64,000 nucleotides of DNA, taken from the NCBI GenBank assembly GCA_017656255.1, contig JACDOE010000004.1:62001-126000 (forward strand), in the 5' to 3' direction. The translations under genes and the position numbers were made by a program. This document shows, in pieces, positions 19,315-27,631 of this stretch. The DNA is from Bacillaceae bacterium. GTDB taxonomy: Bacteria; Bacillota; Bacilli; JACDOE01. Numbering within the stretch: position 1 is the first letter of the stretch; every line of letters begins with the position of its first letter. The notes beneath the pieces were generated by a model. That model was not told where the DNA came from and made no database searches. It was given only the letters and a program-made list of their open reading frames with translations.

Positions 19315-20085
19315 TTATGGATCAAGTTGAATCCCCCATTGTTTTTCAATCCATTTTTCAAATAATTTGATCGCTTTATCCAGCAACAATCCGGAAATGC
19401 CGATGAAGATGATTCCGGCCAAAACCAGATCCATTCTTAATAAATTTCGTGCATCAATAATCAGATACCCGAGTCCGGATTGTGCTCCGACCATTTCTCC
19501 GGAAACAAGAAAAATCCAGGCTGTTCCCAGTGCTATATGAAGACCGTTGGCGATATAGGGAAAAGCGGCCGGGAAAATAACTTTTCTCATGACATGGACC
19601 GGTTTCATTTCGAAATTTTGAGCCACTTTCAGATAAGTCGGATTCACTTTATTGACAGCTGAAACCGTCGAAAGCAATACCGGGAAAAATGCCGCAATAA
19701 ATATAATGACGATGGCCGGCACATCCCCAATCCCAAACCACAATACAATAAAGGGGGACCATGCAATCGGAGAAACCGGTCTTATCACCTGGACAATCGG
19801 GTCAACAATGTTCCACAATCGGTTGACCCGCCCTAAAATTAACCCGAGCACAACAGCCGATGTCACGGCCGTAACATATCCGATAAAAAATCGCGTCATG
19901 CTCACTTTAAGATGCGTGAACAGGGTACCGTCGGTGATCAACGTCATAATGCCCTCCACAACTTTTAAAGGGGAAGGCAGAAGAGCCTTCTCGTAATCCC
20001 CGAAAACGACAATCATCTGCCATATGGCTATTAATATCGTAAAACCGGTAATCACACCCGAGACGTTTTTGAATCCTCTCACCAT
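19315..20085 (-). CDS. ABC transporter permease, SsuC/NrtB type
   Basis: A 256-residue inner-membrane permease with about six helices and the cytoplasmic EAA-like loop (YLKVAQNFEMKPVHVMRKVIFPAAFPYI). This family carries sulfonates, taurine, nitrate or related anions. The gene ends 14 bases from the HxlR stop (convergent) and its start is 1 base from the end of the binding-protein gene. Substrate not readable from sequence. Confidence 0.88.
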   Translation of the reverse strand: MVRGFKNVSGVITGFTILIAIWQMIVVFGDYEKALLPSPLKVVEGIMTLITDGTLFTHLKVSMTRFFIGYVTAVTSAVVLGLILGRVNRLWNIVDPIVQVIRPVSPIAWSPFIVLWFGIGDVPAIVIIFIAAFFPVLLSTVSAVNKVNPTYLKVAQNFEMKPVHVMRKVIFPAAFPYIANGLHIALGTAWIFLVSGEMVGAQSGLGYLIIDARNLLRMDLVLAGIIFIGISGLLLDKAIKLFEKWIEKQWGIQLDP

Positions 20086-20086
20086 T

Positions 20087-21055
20087 TCATCTCACCCCAT
20101 CTATGAAAGAATGATCGACAAACGCTTCATAGGGTGGGGGATTTTCCGACAACCCCATTTCAATAAGAGCCTCCCGCAATTTATCATAGGGGCGCTTATC
20201 CAATCTCAAATCATCGTATGAGATCCATTTGAGTGACAAATCCAGCACTTCTTCATCGACGTTCATGTACTTTGCCGAAGCCTTCCGGGCAAATTCATTC
20301 TTTAATTCCGCCTTATGACCTGCTTCGATATATTTATCCACCAATTCTTCAGTGGCGATCCGATGGTTTTCAATAAATTCCGTTCTGAGAACGAGTGCAC
20401 AATCCACCGAATCTCTCCAGATTTCATCGTCCTGGTACAACACTTTTCCAATTCCCATCACCACGGATTGGGCACCGAAGGGTTCCGCAACAACATACCC
20501 GGAAATACGCCCCTGTGAAAGGGCTGATGGCATTTCCGCTGGCGGAAGTTCAACAACGTTCACATCATTGTAATCCAGGCCTCCCTGCTTCAACATCTTG
20601 TAGAGGAGGATGTTATGCGTGGAAAATTTGTGAGGGATGGCAAAGGTGGTTCCCTTTAAATCCTGTACGGTGTTCACATCATTGGCAACAACCAGGACAT
20701 TCCCTTCTTTGTGACCTAATGCGACCGCTTTGAGATCAACTCCCTGTTCATAGGCTTTCATCGCCAGAATAACCAGCACGGAAGCACCATCGATCCGGCC
20801 GCTATTCAATGCGTCCATTAGATCCGGCCAGGAACCGAATTTGACGAGTTCAAGATTGAAATTTTTAAAACTTTCTTGCGCGGCCAGCTCTTTTTCCAGG
20901 TAGAGCGGGACCGCATGAGTGATCGGTAAGTAACCGATTTTAACCGTGACTTTTTCACTGTTTGATACGCTTTCCCCCGTTCCACAGGCAACAAGGGTAA
21001 AAAACAGTGTTGTGATTAAGAAAGGTAAGGTCAACTTTTTAATTTTTGTACTCAT
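20087..21055 (-). CDS. ABC transporter substrate-binding lipoprotein (SsuA/NrtA/THI5-like)
   Basis: A 322-residue lipoprotein with lipobox LVAC near residue 24. The mature domain is the NMT1/THI5-type binding fold: KIGYLPITHAVPLYLEKELA, GSWPDLMDALNSGRIDGASV, KGTTFAIPHKFSTHNILL and a VVAEPFGAQ hinge. It captures the substrate outside the cell for the permease and ATPase encoded with it. Family members bind sulfonates, nitrate or pyrimidine precursors; the neighbouring flavoenzyme favours an organosulfur or similar compound (inference). Confidence 0.85.
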   Translation of the reverse strand: MSTKIKKLTLPFLITTLFFTLVACGTGESVSNSEKVTVKIGYLPITHAVPLYLEKELAAQESFKNFNLELVKFGSWPDLMDALNSGRIDGASVLVILAMKAYEQGVDLKAVALGHKEGNVLVVANDVNTVQDLKGTTFAIPHKFSTHNILLYKMLKQGGLDYNDVNVVELPPAEMPSALSQGRISGYVVAEPFGAQSVVMGIGKVLYQDDEIWRDSVDCALVLRTEFIENHRIATEELVDKYIEAGHKAELKNEFARKASAKYMNVDEEVLDLSLKWISYDDLRLDKRPYDKLREALIEMGLSENPPPYEAFVDHSFIDGVR

Positions 21056-21093
21056 TGTTTCAACTCTCCCATTTTTGTTTCGATTCTTCGATA

Positions 21094-21882
21094 CTAAATG
21101 TTGTATTCGATTGATGGTTTCGGTTGATTTAAATGAAATTCTTCAAAAATAATTTTCCGGTAACGCTGAAAATCTTCATGACTGCGATCTCTTGGTTTCG
21201 AGAGATCAATATTTAGTTCCCGGTGAATACGACCTGGATTGGCATGCATGATCAGTACCCGGTCAGACAAATATATCGCTTCATCAATATCATGGGTGAC
21301 CAGGACAATGGTGGTTTTCTCTTTTTGCTGAAGACGCAATACCTCATTTTGTAAATGGTAACGAGTAAATGTATCCAGAGCAGCAAATGGTTCATCCATC
21401 AAAATAACTTCCGGTTGCATGACCAGCGCCCGTGCAATCGCCACCCGCTGTTGCATGCCCCCGGACAACTGATGTGGAAAAAGATCCAGTTTATCATCGA
21501 GACCTACTAAATTTAAGTAATGAATCGCTTTTTCCCGGCGTCTTTCAGGAGGGATTCCGGTATCCTCCAATCCCAGTTCCACATTTTTGAGGACGGAACG
21601 CCAGGGCATCAGTCCATAATTCTGGAATAACATGACACATTGGCGACTGGGGCGCTCTACAACATCTCCATTTAATATAACGGTGCCGCTATCCGGCTTT
21701 TCAAAACCGCACAGTATTTTTAAAAGTGTACTTTTCCCACATCCGCTTTTGCCAAGGATCGATATAATTTCTCCCCTTGTCATATTAAAAGAAATATCCT
21801 TTAAGATTTGTTCCGAATAGCCGCTATTTGTAAAACTTTTATTCAGCTGATTAACCTGAATCATTGTTTCATCCAGATGCAA
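21094..21882 (-). CDS. ABC transporter ATPase, SsuB/NrtD type
   Basis: A 262-residue ATP-binding subunit. Walker A GKSGCGKST, Q-loop LFQNYGLMPWRSV, signature LSGGMQQR, Walker B VILMDEPFAALD and the switch His in LVTHDIDEA are all present. The best start is a TTG at 21882, 8 bases after a G9 tract with GGAG; an ATG at 21864 lacks a ribosome site. First gene of the ABC operon. The G9 run inside the ribosome site is unusual. Confidence 0.88.
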   Translation of the reverse strand: MHLDETMIQVNQLNKSFTNSGYSEQILKDISFNMTRGEIISILGKSGCGKSTLLKILCGFEKPDSGTVILNGDVVERPSRQCVMLFQNYGLMPWRSVLKNVELGLEDTGIPPERRREKAIHYLNLVGLDDKLDLFPHQLSGGMQQRVAIARALVMQPEVILMDEPFAALDTFTRYHLQNEVLRLQQKEKTTIVLVTHDIDEAIYLSDRVLIMHANPGRIHRELNIDLSKPRDRSHEDFQRYRKIIFEEFHLNQPKPSIEYNI

Positions 21883-21973
21883 TTTGCCAACTCCCCCCCC
21901 CTTTTTATAAATCAATATTAAATCTAATTACTATAATTCCTATCAGTTTACTTGTATTTAAATTTTGATAGTT

Positions 21974-22002
21974 ATTTTATTACACTATGTTAAAAAAATC
22001 AA
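21974..22002 (-). promoter_or_regulatory. Promoter with in-spacer operator, copy 2 (ABC operon)
   Basis: On the minus strand: TTGATT, 17-base spacer, TAAAAT. The spacer carries TTAACATAGTGTAA, an imperfect version of the palindrome in copy 1. Sequence identity with copy 1 extends past the -10, including an ATTTAA block and a GATAGGAAT-type block. Confidence 0.72.
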
Positions 22003-22123
22003 CCTGAAGAATAGAAATTTTCTTAAACGAATGTGTTATCTCGCAACTACTACGAGTCCGGTATAAAAACCGTTATATTTTCCCATACTGGCTGATAAGA
22101 AGCTGGTGATAAAAAGGGGAACG

Positions 22124-24187
22124 ATGCTGATGGAAGTGATGAGAGAGACCGGATTGATTCGCTGGTGGAAATGGTTCAAACGATTGACCGCCACCTTTTT
22201 TGTGCTGACTGCCCTGGTTATCGTATTTCTGGCGGCCTTTCTGTTATATCTGCGTTCACAGCCTCTTCCGGTTGCGGAGGTCATGGAAACGACCACAATC
22301 TACGACGCAGATCAACAGGTGATTGATACCTTATATAAGGGAGAAAACCGGATCTACGTCCCGCTCGATAACATCCCGGAAGAACTGATCCAGGCGACAA
22401 TCGCCATTGAAGATCGACGTTTTTATTCCCATTTTGGATTTGATTTCAGGCGAATCGCCCGTGCTGTGTATGTGGACTTGAAACACATGGACCTGGTACA
22501 GGGGGCCAGTACCATTACCCAGCAGCTGGCACGTAACCTTTATCTGACCCTGGAAAAAACCTGGGAACGGAAGGTCAAAGAAGCCCTGTTGACTGTTCAG
22601 CTGGAAATGCATTATTCCAAAGACCAGATCCTGGAGAAGTACCTGAATGAAATTTATTACGGACATGCCGCGTACGGGGCCCAGGCAGCAGCAAAGACTT
22701 ATTTTGATAAAGATGTTTCCGAACTCAATCTGGCAGAAGCATCACTGTTGGCCGGAATCCCAAAAGGTCCCAAATATTATTCCCCTTTTCTCAATTTCGA
22801 CGCGGCCAAACAGAGGCAGAAAATCGTTCTGGAAGCCATGGTGCGTGAAGGATATATTACGGAAAGTGATATGACGGCAGCCCTGAATCAACCGATTGAA
22901 TTGAAACCGGCCAGAGAAGCGGAACCGGAAGTGACCGCCCCGTATTTTCGGGACTATATTATCTATCTGGCCGAAGAAAAATACGGCATCGACCGTGACC
23001 TGATTACACACGGCGGGCTGAAAATCTATACGACGCTGGATGCAGACATGCAGAAAAAAGCGGAAGAAGTCGTGGATAAATATCTGCCGGATAACCGCAA
23101 CCTGCAGGCAGCCCTGATCGCGGTGGACCCTCGTACCGGTCATATCAAAGCCATGGTTGGCGGGCGGGATTATCAGGAAAGCCAGTATAACCGGGTCTTC
23201 GCCAGGCGGCAGCCGGGTTCTTCATTTAAACCGTTTCTGTATCTGGCAGCAGTGGAAAATGGGTTTTCCCCGCTGACGGAAATGAAAAGTGAACCGACTG
23301 TGTTTACTTACGGACCGAACGATGAGAAAACCTATGTCCCTCACAACTTTGGGAATCAATACCCTCATGATTTTATTACATTATCGGAAGCCATTGCCCG
23401 CTCCGACAATATATATGCCGTGAAAACCCATATGTTTCTGGGGGAAGAGAAACTGCTGGAAACAGCCAGGCGCCTGGGCATACAGAGCGAGATGCAGCCG
23501 GTTCCCTCTCTCGCTCTGGGGACTTTCTCCGTATCACCTTATGAAATGGCTAGAGCCTACACGACACTGGCCAATCTGGGAGAAAAAGTGGAACCGGTTG
23601 CGATTACGAAAATCGTGGATCGCCGGGGAAATGTACTGGCAGAAGAGGAGTCGGTATTTTCGCGGGTTGCAGAGAAAGCGCCTGTATTTGTCCTGAATCA
23701 GATGATGCAGGGGATTTTTGAACCGGGCGGAACCGGGCATCGGGTCCGTCATCTGTTGGAGCGTCCGGCGGCTGCCAAAACGGGAACCACCGATTATGAC
23801 GCCTGGATGTCCGGTTTTACGCCGCACCTGGTGGCGACCGTCTGGGTGGGATATGATGAAGGAAAGAAACTCAATCCTGTGGAGGATGCCACGCTGGCCG
23901 CTCCGATCTGGGCTGAGTTTATGGAACAGGCACTGACGGAAACACCGCCGGCACTGTTCTCAGTACCGGATGGGGTTTCCGCCGTCTATGTGGATCCGGA
24001 AAGCGGCAAACTGGCTACTGAAGATTGCCCGAAACCGAAACTGATGTATTTCATCTCCGGAACGGAGCCGTCGGCGTACTGTGATATTCACCTGCCACAA
24101 TCGGATCCGCAAAAAGAAGAACCCACCACATCTCCCGATAATCCCGGATCATTCTGGGATCGTATGAAAGACTGGTGGATTCCGTAA
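22124..24187 (+). CDS. pbpG: Class A penicillin-binding protein (PbpG/PBP2D-like)
   Basis: A 687-residue bifunctional peptidoglycan synthase. A cytoplasmic tail and membrane helix (residues ~20-45) are followed by a glycosyltransferase domain (IEDRRFYSHFGFD with the catalytic Glu; GASTITQQLARNLYL; RKVKEALLTVQLE) and a transpeptidase domain (active-site SSFK, SDN, KTGTTDYDAW). The last ~60 residues include a Pro/Asp-rich tail. ATG 22124 or 22130 could be used; AAGGGGA precedes both. PbpG next to ywhD follows B. subtilis order, where PBP2D acts in the sporulation septum and forespore wall. Confidence 0.9.
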   Translation: MLMEVMRETGLIRWWKWFKRLTATFFVLTALVIVFLAAFLLYLRSQPLPVAEVMETTTIYDADQQVIDTLYKGENRIYVPLDNIPEELIQATIAIEDRRFYSHFGFDFRRIARAVYVDLKHMDLVQGASTITQQLARNLYLTLEKTWERKVKEALLTVQLEMHYSKDQILEKYLNEIYYGHAAYGAQAAAKTYFDKDVSELNLAEASLLAGIPKGPKYYSPFLNFDAAKQRQKIVLEAMVREGYITESDMTAALNQPIELKPAREAEPEVTAPYFRDYIIYLAEEKYGIDRDLITHGGLKIYTTLDADMQKKAEEVVDKYLPDNRNLQAALIAVDPRTGHIKAMVGGRDYQESQYNRVFARRQPGSSFKPFLYLAAVENGFSPLTEMKSEPTVFTYGPNDEKTYVPHNFGNQYPHDFITLSEAIARSDNIYAVKTHMFLGEEKLLETARRLGIQSEMQPVPSLALGTFSVSPYEMARAYTTLANLGEKVEPVAITKIVDRRGNVLAEEESVFSRVAEKAPVFVLNQMMQGIFEPGGTGHRVRHLLERPAAAKTGTTDYDAWMSGFTPHLVATVWVGYDEGKKLNPVEDATLAAPIWAEFMEQALTETPPALFSVPDGVSAVYVDPESGKLATEDCPKPKLMYFISGTEPSAYCDIHLPQSDPQKEEPTTSPDNPGSFWDRMKDWWIP

Positions 24188-24214
24188 AACCTGATTTTGG
24201 AGAGGGCACAGATC

Positions 24215-24436
24215 CTAACATTCATCACTGCCGCCCAGTTTTCCTTCACCATCTGTCCAGACGTGATCGTTGTAAATGGTAATCAGGCCCTCTTTATTCA
24301 ATTCACTCAGAACTTCAAAAAGGCTCTCCCGTTTACCGGCTGGTAACCGGCTGATAAAAAGGTTGATCTCATCCGGGGAGGCGTGGTTGGTGAAATGAAC
24401 ACCACCGTGACGGGCAAATAAATCATGTTGGTCCAT
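24215..24436 (-). CDS. Small hypothetical protein
   Basis: A 73-residue soluble, acidic protein (MDQHDLFARHGGVHFTNHAS start). No known domain recognised. The middle (INLFISRLPAGKRESLFEVLSEL) looks like an amphipathic helical pair, and the end has a strand-like WTDGEGKLGG. CATGAGGTGAAACCC before the ATG is a good ribosome site, which supports the call. It is convergent with pbpG, only 27 bases away. Confidence 0.6.
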   Translation of the reverse strand: MDQHDLFARHGGVHFTNHASPDEINLFISRLPAGKRESLFEVLSELNKEGLITIYNDHVWTDGEGKLGGSDEC

Positions 24437-24571
24437 TTGGGTTTCACCTCATGTTCAAGCTGTTCATAGTTTGCTCCCCGCCCGCTCCGTCTATAATGGA
24501 AAGTTTATGTTGAGGTGGCACTGGTGTGCATCTTTGTTACAGACATACCCGTGAGTATGGATGTAACAGAC

Positions 24572-24606
24572 GGAGGTCAGAGGTCGGAAGCCGGAGGTCA
24601 GATTTA
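24572..24606. repeat. Degenerate heptamer tandem repeat
   Basis: Five 7-base units: GGAGGTC, AGAGGTC, GGAAGCC, GGAGGTC, AGATTTA. The first four fit RGARGYC; the last is decayed. Short heptanucleotide arrays of this kind are typical of dispersed bacterial STRR elements. Confidence 0.6.
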
Positions 24607-24683
24607 GGACAGCGGAAACAGAATTCTGCTTATGTGTCACAATTTAGAAATTATGACAAGTATTCGATCACACGTCCCCTGTC

Positions 24684-24740
24684 ATTTCCTAAAAAAATTA
24701 AAAAAGACAAACAGGGTAAGAAAAAGTTTCTTACCCTGTC
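24684..24740 (-). terminator. Intrinsic terminator of ywhD
   Basis: Perfect 13-base stem (ACAGGGTAAGAAA / TTTCTTACCCTGT, 24711-24739) with a 3-base loop, followed on the minus strand by two T-runs. Confidence 0.85.
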
Positions 24741-24903
24741 TGCCCGTCCTAGCAAAAGTTGTGTCTTACAGTAACAGTTTACTTGAGTGGGGGATTTCCC
24801 ACAACGATTTTCGCAAAAAGTTCACAAGAAGGACACAATTATATCCTGCGATCCCCATTTTATTCCATTAATTGACATGATAATAAGTGGGATCTGATTG
24901 CCG

Positions 24904-25416
24904 TCAACCGACCTTAAGTGCTTCTTTCAATTCATCACTGGAATTTTCCCACATGTGCGGCTTATGTTCCTGAAGAAATGTGGCCAGTGCCTTTTTTTCC
25001 GTCTCATTCAAACCATCGAGAATGATCCGGCGTTTCATGGCATAATCCATGTTGTTCACGTGCTCAGCGAGAATTTTGTACCCTTTTCGGGCTTCCCGGT
25101 CAATCAGCATTTCACAGGCGGTAACCCCGGCATAATAAGGGCCTTTTTCATTATGGTCCGTCGCCACCCATACGATCCAGACCCGTTTTCCGTCGGGTAC
25201 CTCATCTTTGTTGGTGGTGAATTTGATCCCGCGCTCCACCTTGCTTCGTGCATGCATCGCCCCCATGTCGATATATGCTTCGTCCCCTTCAATAATAACA
25301 GGAGCTACATTGTTGAGATCGATCACCCCGGACCCAAAGCTGCTGTGATCCTTTTTGGTACTGACAATATTAAAGCCGCCGCCCTTTTTCCCTTTATTGT
25401 TATTGAGCAAATCCAT
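24904..25416 (-). CDS. ywhD: YwhD family protein
   Basis: A 170-residue protein with the YwhD pattern: KGGGFNIVSTKKDHSSFGSG, EAYIDMGAMHARSKVERGIKF and RVWIVWVATD. The family is common in Bacillales and has no settled function. ATG 25416 is chosen because GGGAGG precedes it. It sits next to the pbpG-like gene as in B. subtilis but is on the opposite strand here. Confidence 0.85.
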   Translation of the reverse strand: MDLLNNNKGKKGGGFNIVSTKKDHSSFGSGVIDLNNVAPVIIEGDEAYIDMGAMHARSKVERGIKFTTNKDEVPDGKRVWIVWVATDHNEKGPYYAGVTACEMLIDREARKGYKILAEHVNNMDYAMKRRIILDGLNETEKKALATFLQEHKPHMWENSSDELKEALKVG

Positions 25417-25605
25417 CCGGATGAAACCTCCCTTTTTCAAAAGTGCTTATTCTTATTCTACATCAGTCCTGATCAGCAAAGCAAAAAATAAAACGGCCCG
25501 TTCGTACCCTGATATGTAACACCTGCTCCGTGTTAATCCTGACCGGTTAAAAAAGGGGAATCCCCGCCAAACTAATAAATAAGTACAATAGAACCGGCTC
25601 GCTCA

Positions 25606-25642
25606 GGGGTGGTCGGCTCATCCCCTCGAGAAAGGGGGTGAG
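25606..25642 (+). promoter_or_regulatory. Toxin mRNA leader that hides the ribosome site
   Basis: CTCATCCCCT (25617-25626) can pair with AGGGGGTGAG (25633-25642), which contains the toxin ribosome site: 10 pairs, one G-U. The overlapping segment 25606-25621 is also complementary to 25776-25791 near the mRNA 3' end (14 Watson-Crick pairs and one wobble of 16). Both are hallmarks of type I toxin mRNAs. A possible -10 (TACAAT) is at 25584-25589. Confidence 0.6.
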
Positions 25643-25645
25643 GCC

Positions 25646-25726
25646 GTGACAGTATATGAAGCGCTGTCTCTGATGGTTGCTTTTGCCATGCTTGTGGCTT
25701 TGCTGTCACAGGATAAACAGAAATAG
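25646..25726 (+). CDS. Holin-like type I toxin peptide
   Basis: A 26-residue peptide from GTG: MTVYEALSLMVAFAMLVALL plus a short polar, Lys-ended tail. One membrane helix; it closely fits the putative holin-like toxin family (Hol_Tox), short membrane peptides that depolarise the cell and are silenced by antisense RNA. AAAGGGGGTGAGG provides a strong ribosome site, sequestered in the leader hairpin. The inverted repeat AGATCACCC / GGGTGATCT follows the stop codon. Confidence 0.75.
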   Translation: MTVYEALSLMVAFAMLVALLSQDKQK

Positions 25727-25866
25727 ATCACCCTTGAGCCAGTGTGACGGGTGATCTATTTCATGCCTGTCATGTATGAGCCGACCCCCCTGGGGGGTAC
25801 GTCTATTGTACGGGCCGCGGGTGCATCAGGCACCTGCGGTTTTTCTTATTATGTGTGTTAATCGGT
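25720..25866 (-). ncRNA. Candidate antisense antitoxin RNA
   Basis: A promoter at 25872-25900 fires through the 3' half of the toxin mRNA. The transcript would begin near 25866 and could stop at the hairpin AGATCACCC / GGGTGATCT (about 25724-25759), which is followed on this strand by a T-rich stretch. About 145 nt, complementary to the toxin tail. Ends are inferred. Confidence 0.5.
25816..25846 (+). terminator. Terminator of the toxin mRNA
   Basis: CCGCGGGTGC / GCACCTGCGG, 10 pairs with one G-U and a 5-base loop, then TTTTT. Confidence 0.8.
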
Positions 25867-25871
25867 TTCTT

Positions 25872-25900
25872 ATTATAGTGGAAAATGCTGGTTATTTCAA
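25872..25900 (-). promoter_or_regulatory. Near-consensus antisense promoter
   Basis: On the minus strand TTGAAA, exactly 17 bases, TATAAT. There is no protein gene in reach on this strand before ywhD, so it most likely makes the antitoxin RNA. Confidence 0.72.
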
Positions 25901-25969
25901 TGCAACCTCCGACCGATGAAGACCCGGTTTCAATCTGTTTCATACCCTTTCCCAAACGTTTCTTTTTTT

Positions 25970-26007
25970 TATAAAAAAAACCCCGGCTACATGTTACAAA
26001 CCGGGGT
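25970..26007 (-). terminator. Terminator of the CxxCxGxG gene
   Basis: ACCCCGG / CCGGGGT stem, 12-base loop, T8 on the minus strand. Confidence 0.8.
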
Positions 26008-26055
26008 AAGAAAAGGAGTATGAGTACTCAGGTAGAAAAGACCTTTTTGACCTTT

Positions 26056-26220
26056 TTAAGCATAATAATCCTCAACCGAACCGGTTCCGCTGCAATTCAT
26101 ACATTGAACAGAACCTTCTCCCTGACAGCTTATGCACGGTTCACCCCGGTGATGTCCTTTCCCGTGACAGGAGGGACAGATAACATCACCGTTTCCGTTG
26201 CATCTGCAGCAGTCTCTCAT
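26056..26220 (-). CDS. Small DnaJ-type zinc-motif protein
   Basis: A 54-residue protein almost wholly made of CxxC-G-x-G units (CCRCNGNG, CPSCHGKG, CISCQGEG, CMNCSGTG), the four-repeat cysteine-rich module of DnaJ that binds two zinc ions. There is no J-domain. ATG 26220 has GGAGGGAG upstream. Possibly a stand-alone chaperone-like or redox zinc protein; function unknown. Confidence 0.75.
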   Translation of the reverse strand: MRDCCRCNGNGDVICPSCHGKGHHRGEPCISCQGEGSVQCMNCSGTGSVEDYYA

Positions 26221-26316
26221 TTTTATTCTCCCTCCTTCCAGATGATTTATGGTTAACAAAACGGTCAGCAGACGGAACCAGTTTCGATTTCAGACTTTCA
26301 TCTTCAAAAATTCGGT

Positions 26317-27594
26317 TTAAGCGAACTGTTCTTCTTCGGTGGAACCTTTTAATGCGGTTGTGGATGAGGTTCCGCCTGAAACAACCTGGGATACTTCGTC
26401 AAAATAGCCGGTACCCACTTCACGCTGATGGCGAGTTGCGGTGTAACCTTTCTTCTCGCTTTCAAATTCAGCCTGTTGCAGCTTCGAATAAGCCGCCATG
26501 CCATTGTCTTTATAGTCGTAAGCCAGTTCGAACATGCTGTGGTTAAGGGCATGGAATCCGGCGAGGGTAACGAATTGAAACTTGTAACCCATTTTACCCA
26601 GTTCCTGCTGGAATGTGGCGATTTCGTGATCGCTGAGCTTCTTCTTCCAGTTGAAGGACGGGGAACAGTTGTAAGCAAGTAATTTACCCGGATATTTCTC
26701 ATGAATGGCATCGGCAAAACGCTGTGCCTCTTCCAGATTGGGTTCTGAGGTTTCACACCAGATCATATCAGCATAAGGGGCATAGGCCAGACCTCTTGCT
26801 ATTGCCTGATCCAGTCCTGCTCTGGTACGGTAGAATCCTTCCGCCGTGCGTTCACCGGTAATGAACTCGTGATCATACGGATCCACATCACTGGTAATCA
26901 GGTTGGCGGCATTGGCATCCGTTCTGGCGATCAGAACCGTCGGTACACCCATCACATCAGCTGCCAGACGGGCAGAAACCAGATTCTTCACGGCAGTCTG
27001 TGTCGGAAGCAATACTTTGCCACCCAGGTGTCCGCATTTTTTCTCGGAAGACAACTGGTCTTCGAAGTGAACACCGGCCGCTCCTGCTTCAATCATCGCT
27101 TTCATCAGCTCGAACACGTTCAGTTGTCCGCCGAATCCGGCTTCTGCGTCCGCTACGATAGGAGCGAACCAGTAAGTATCGTTGTTCCCTTCCATGTGGT
27201 GAATCTGATCGGCACGTTGCAGAGCCTGATTAATCCGCTTTACCACGTGCGGCACACTGTTGGCCGGGTAGAGGCTCTGGTCCGGATACATATGTCCGGC
27301 AAGGTTTGCATCGGCAGCTACCTGCCATCCGCTCAGATAAATTGCTTTTAATCCGGCTTTTACTTGCTGGACAGCCTGGTTACCGGTGAGGGCACCCAGT
27401 GCATTGACATAATCCTCGGTGTTAATCAGCTTCCACAGACGCTCTGCTCCCATACGGGCCAGCGTATGTTCGATCTGGATGGAACCTCTCAGGCGGTAAA
27501 CCTCTTCCGCGGTATAAGGTCTCTTGATTCCTTTCCAGCGGCTCTCATCCGCCCACATCTCTTCAATCTTCCTGATCTCTTCCTGTTTGGACAT
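26317..27594 (-). CDS. aceA: Isocitrate lyase
   Basis: A 425-residue isocitrate lyase, first enzyme of the glyoxylate shunt (isocitrate to glyoxylate and succinate). The catalytic KKCGH segment is visible, with [23 protein letters not shown] near the N-terminus and the C-terminal lid. AAAAGGAGTGGAGC precedes the ATG. It lies 37 bases after aceB in an operon. The shunt fits the many acyl-CoA degradation genes in the window, which yield acetyl-CoA. Confidence 0.97.
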   Translation of the reverse strand: MSKQEEIRKIEEMWADESRWKGIKRPYTAEEVYRLRGSIQIEHTLARMGAERLWKLINTEDYVNALGALTGNQAVQQVKAGLKAIYLSGWQVAADANLAGHMYPDQSLYPANSVPHVVKRINQALQRADQIHHMEGNNDTYWFAPIVADAEAGFGGQLNVFELMKAMIEAGAAGVHFEDQLSSEKKCGHLGGKVLLPTQTAVKNLVSARLAADVMGVPTVLIARTDANAANLITSDVDPYDHEFITGERTAEGFYRTRAGLDQAIARGLAYAPYADMIWCETSEPNLEEAQRFADAIHEKYPGKLLAYNCSPSFNWKKKLSDHEIATFQQELGKMGYKFQFVTLAGFHALNHSMFELAYDYKDNGMAAYSKLQQAEFESEKKGYTATRHQREVGTGYFDEVSQVVSGGTSSTTALKGSTEEEQFA

Positions 27595-27631
27595 ACTTGC
27601 TCCACTCCTTTTAATTTTTAATAAAGTTTAT

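Larger units (their letters stand above)
24437..24903. other. 467-base intergenic region with repeats
   Basis: It contains TATAAT at 24492-24497, a partly paired inverted repeat at about 24536-24569 (TGTTACA and CATAC arms), the heptamer array listed separately and the ywhD terminator. A 27-codon frame from the GTG near 24522 passes through the heptamers but I do not support it as a gene. Confidence 0.5.

Noticed and set aside
24522-24606. A 27-codon frame through the heptamer repeats
   Set aside because: The peptide is just the translated repeat; no conservation or partner gene visible.
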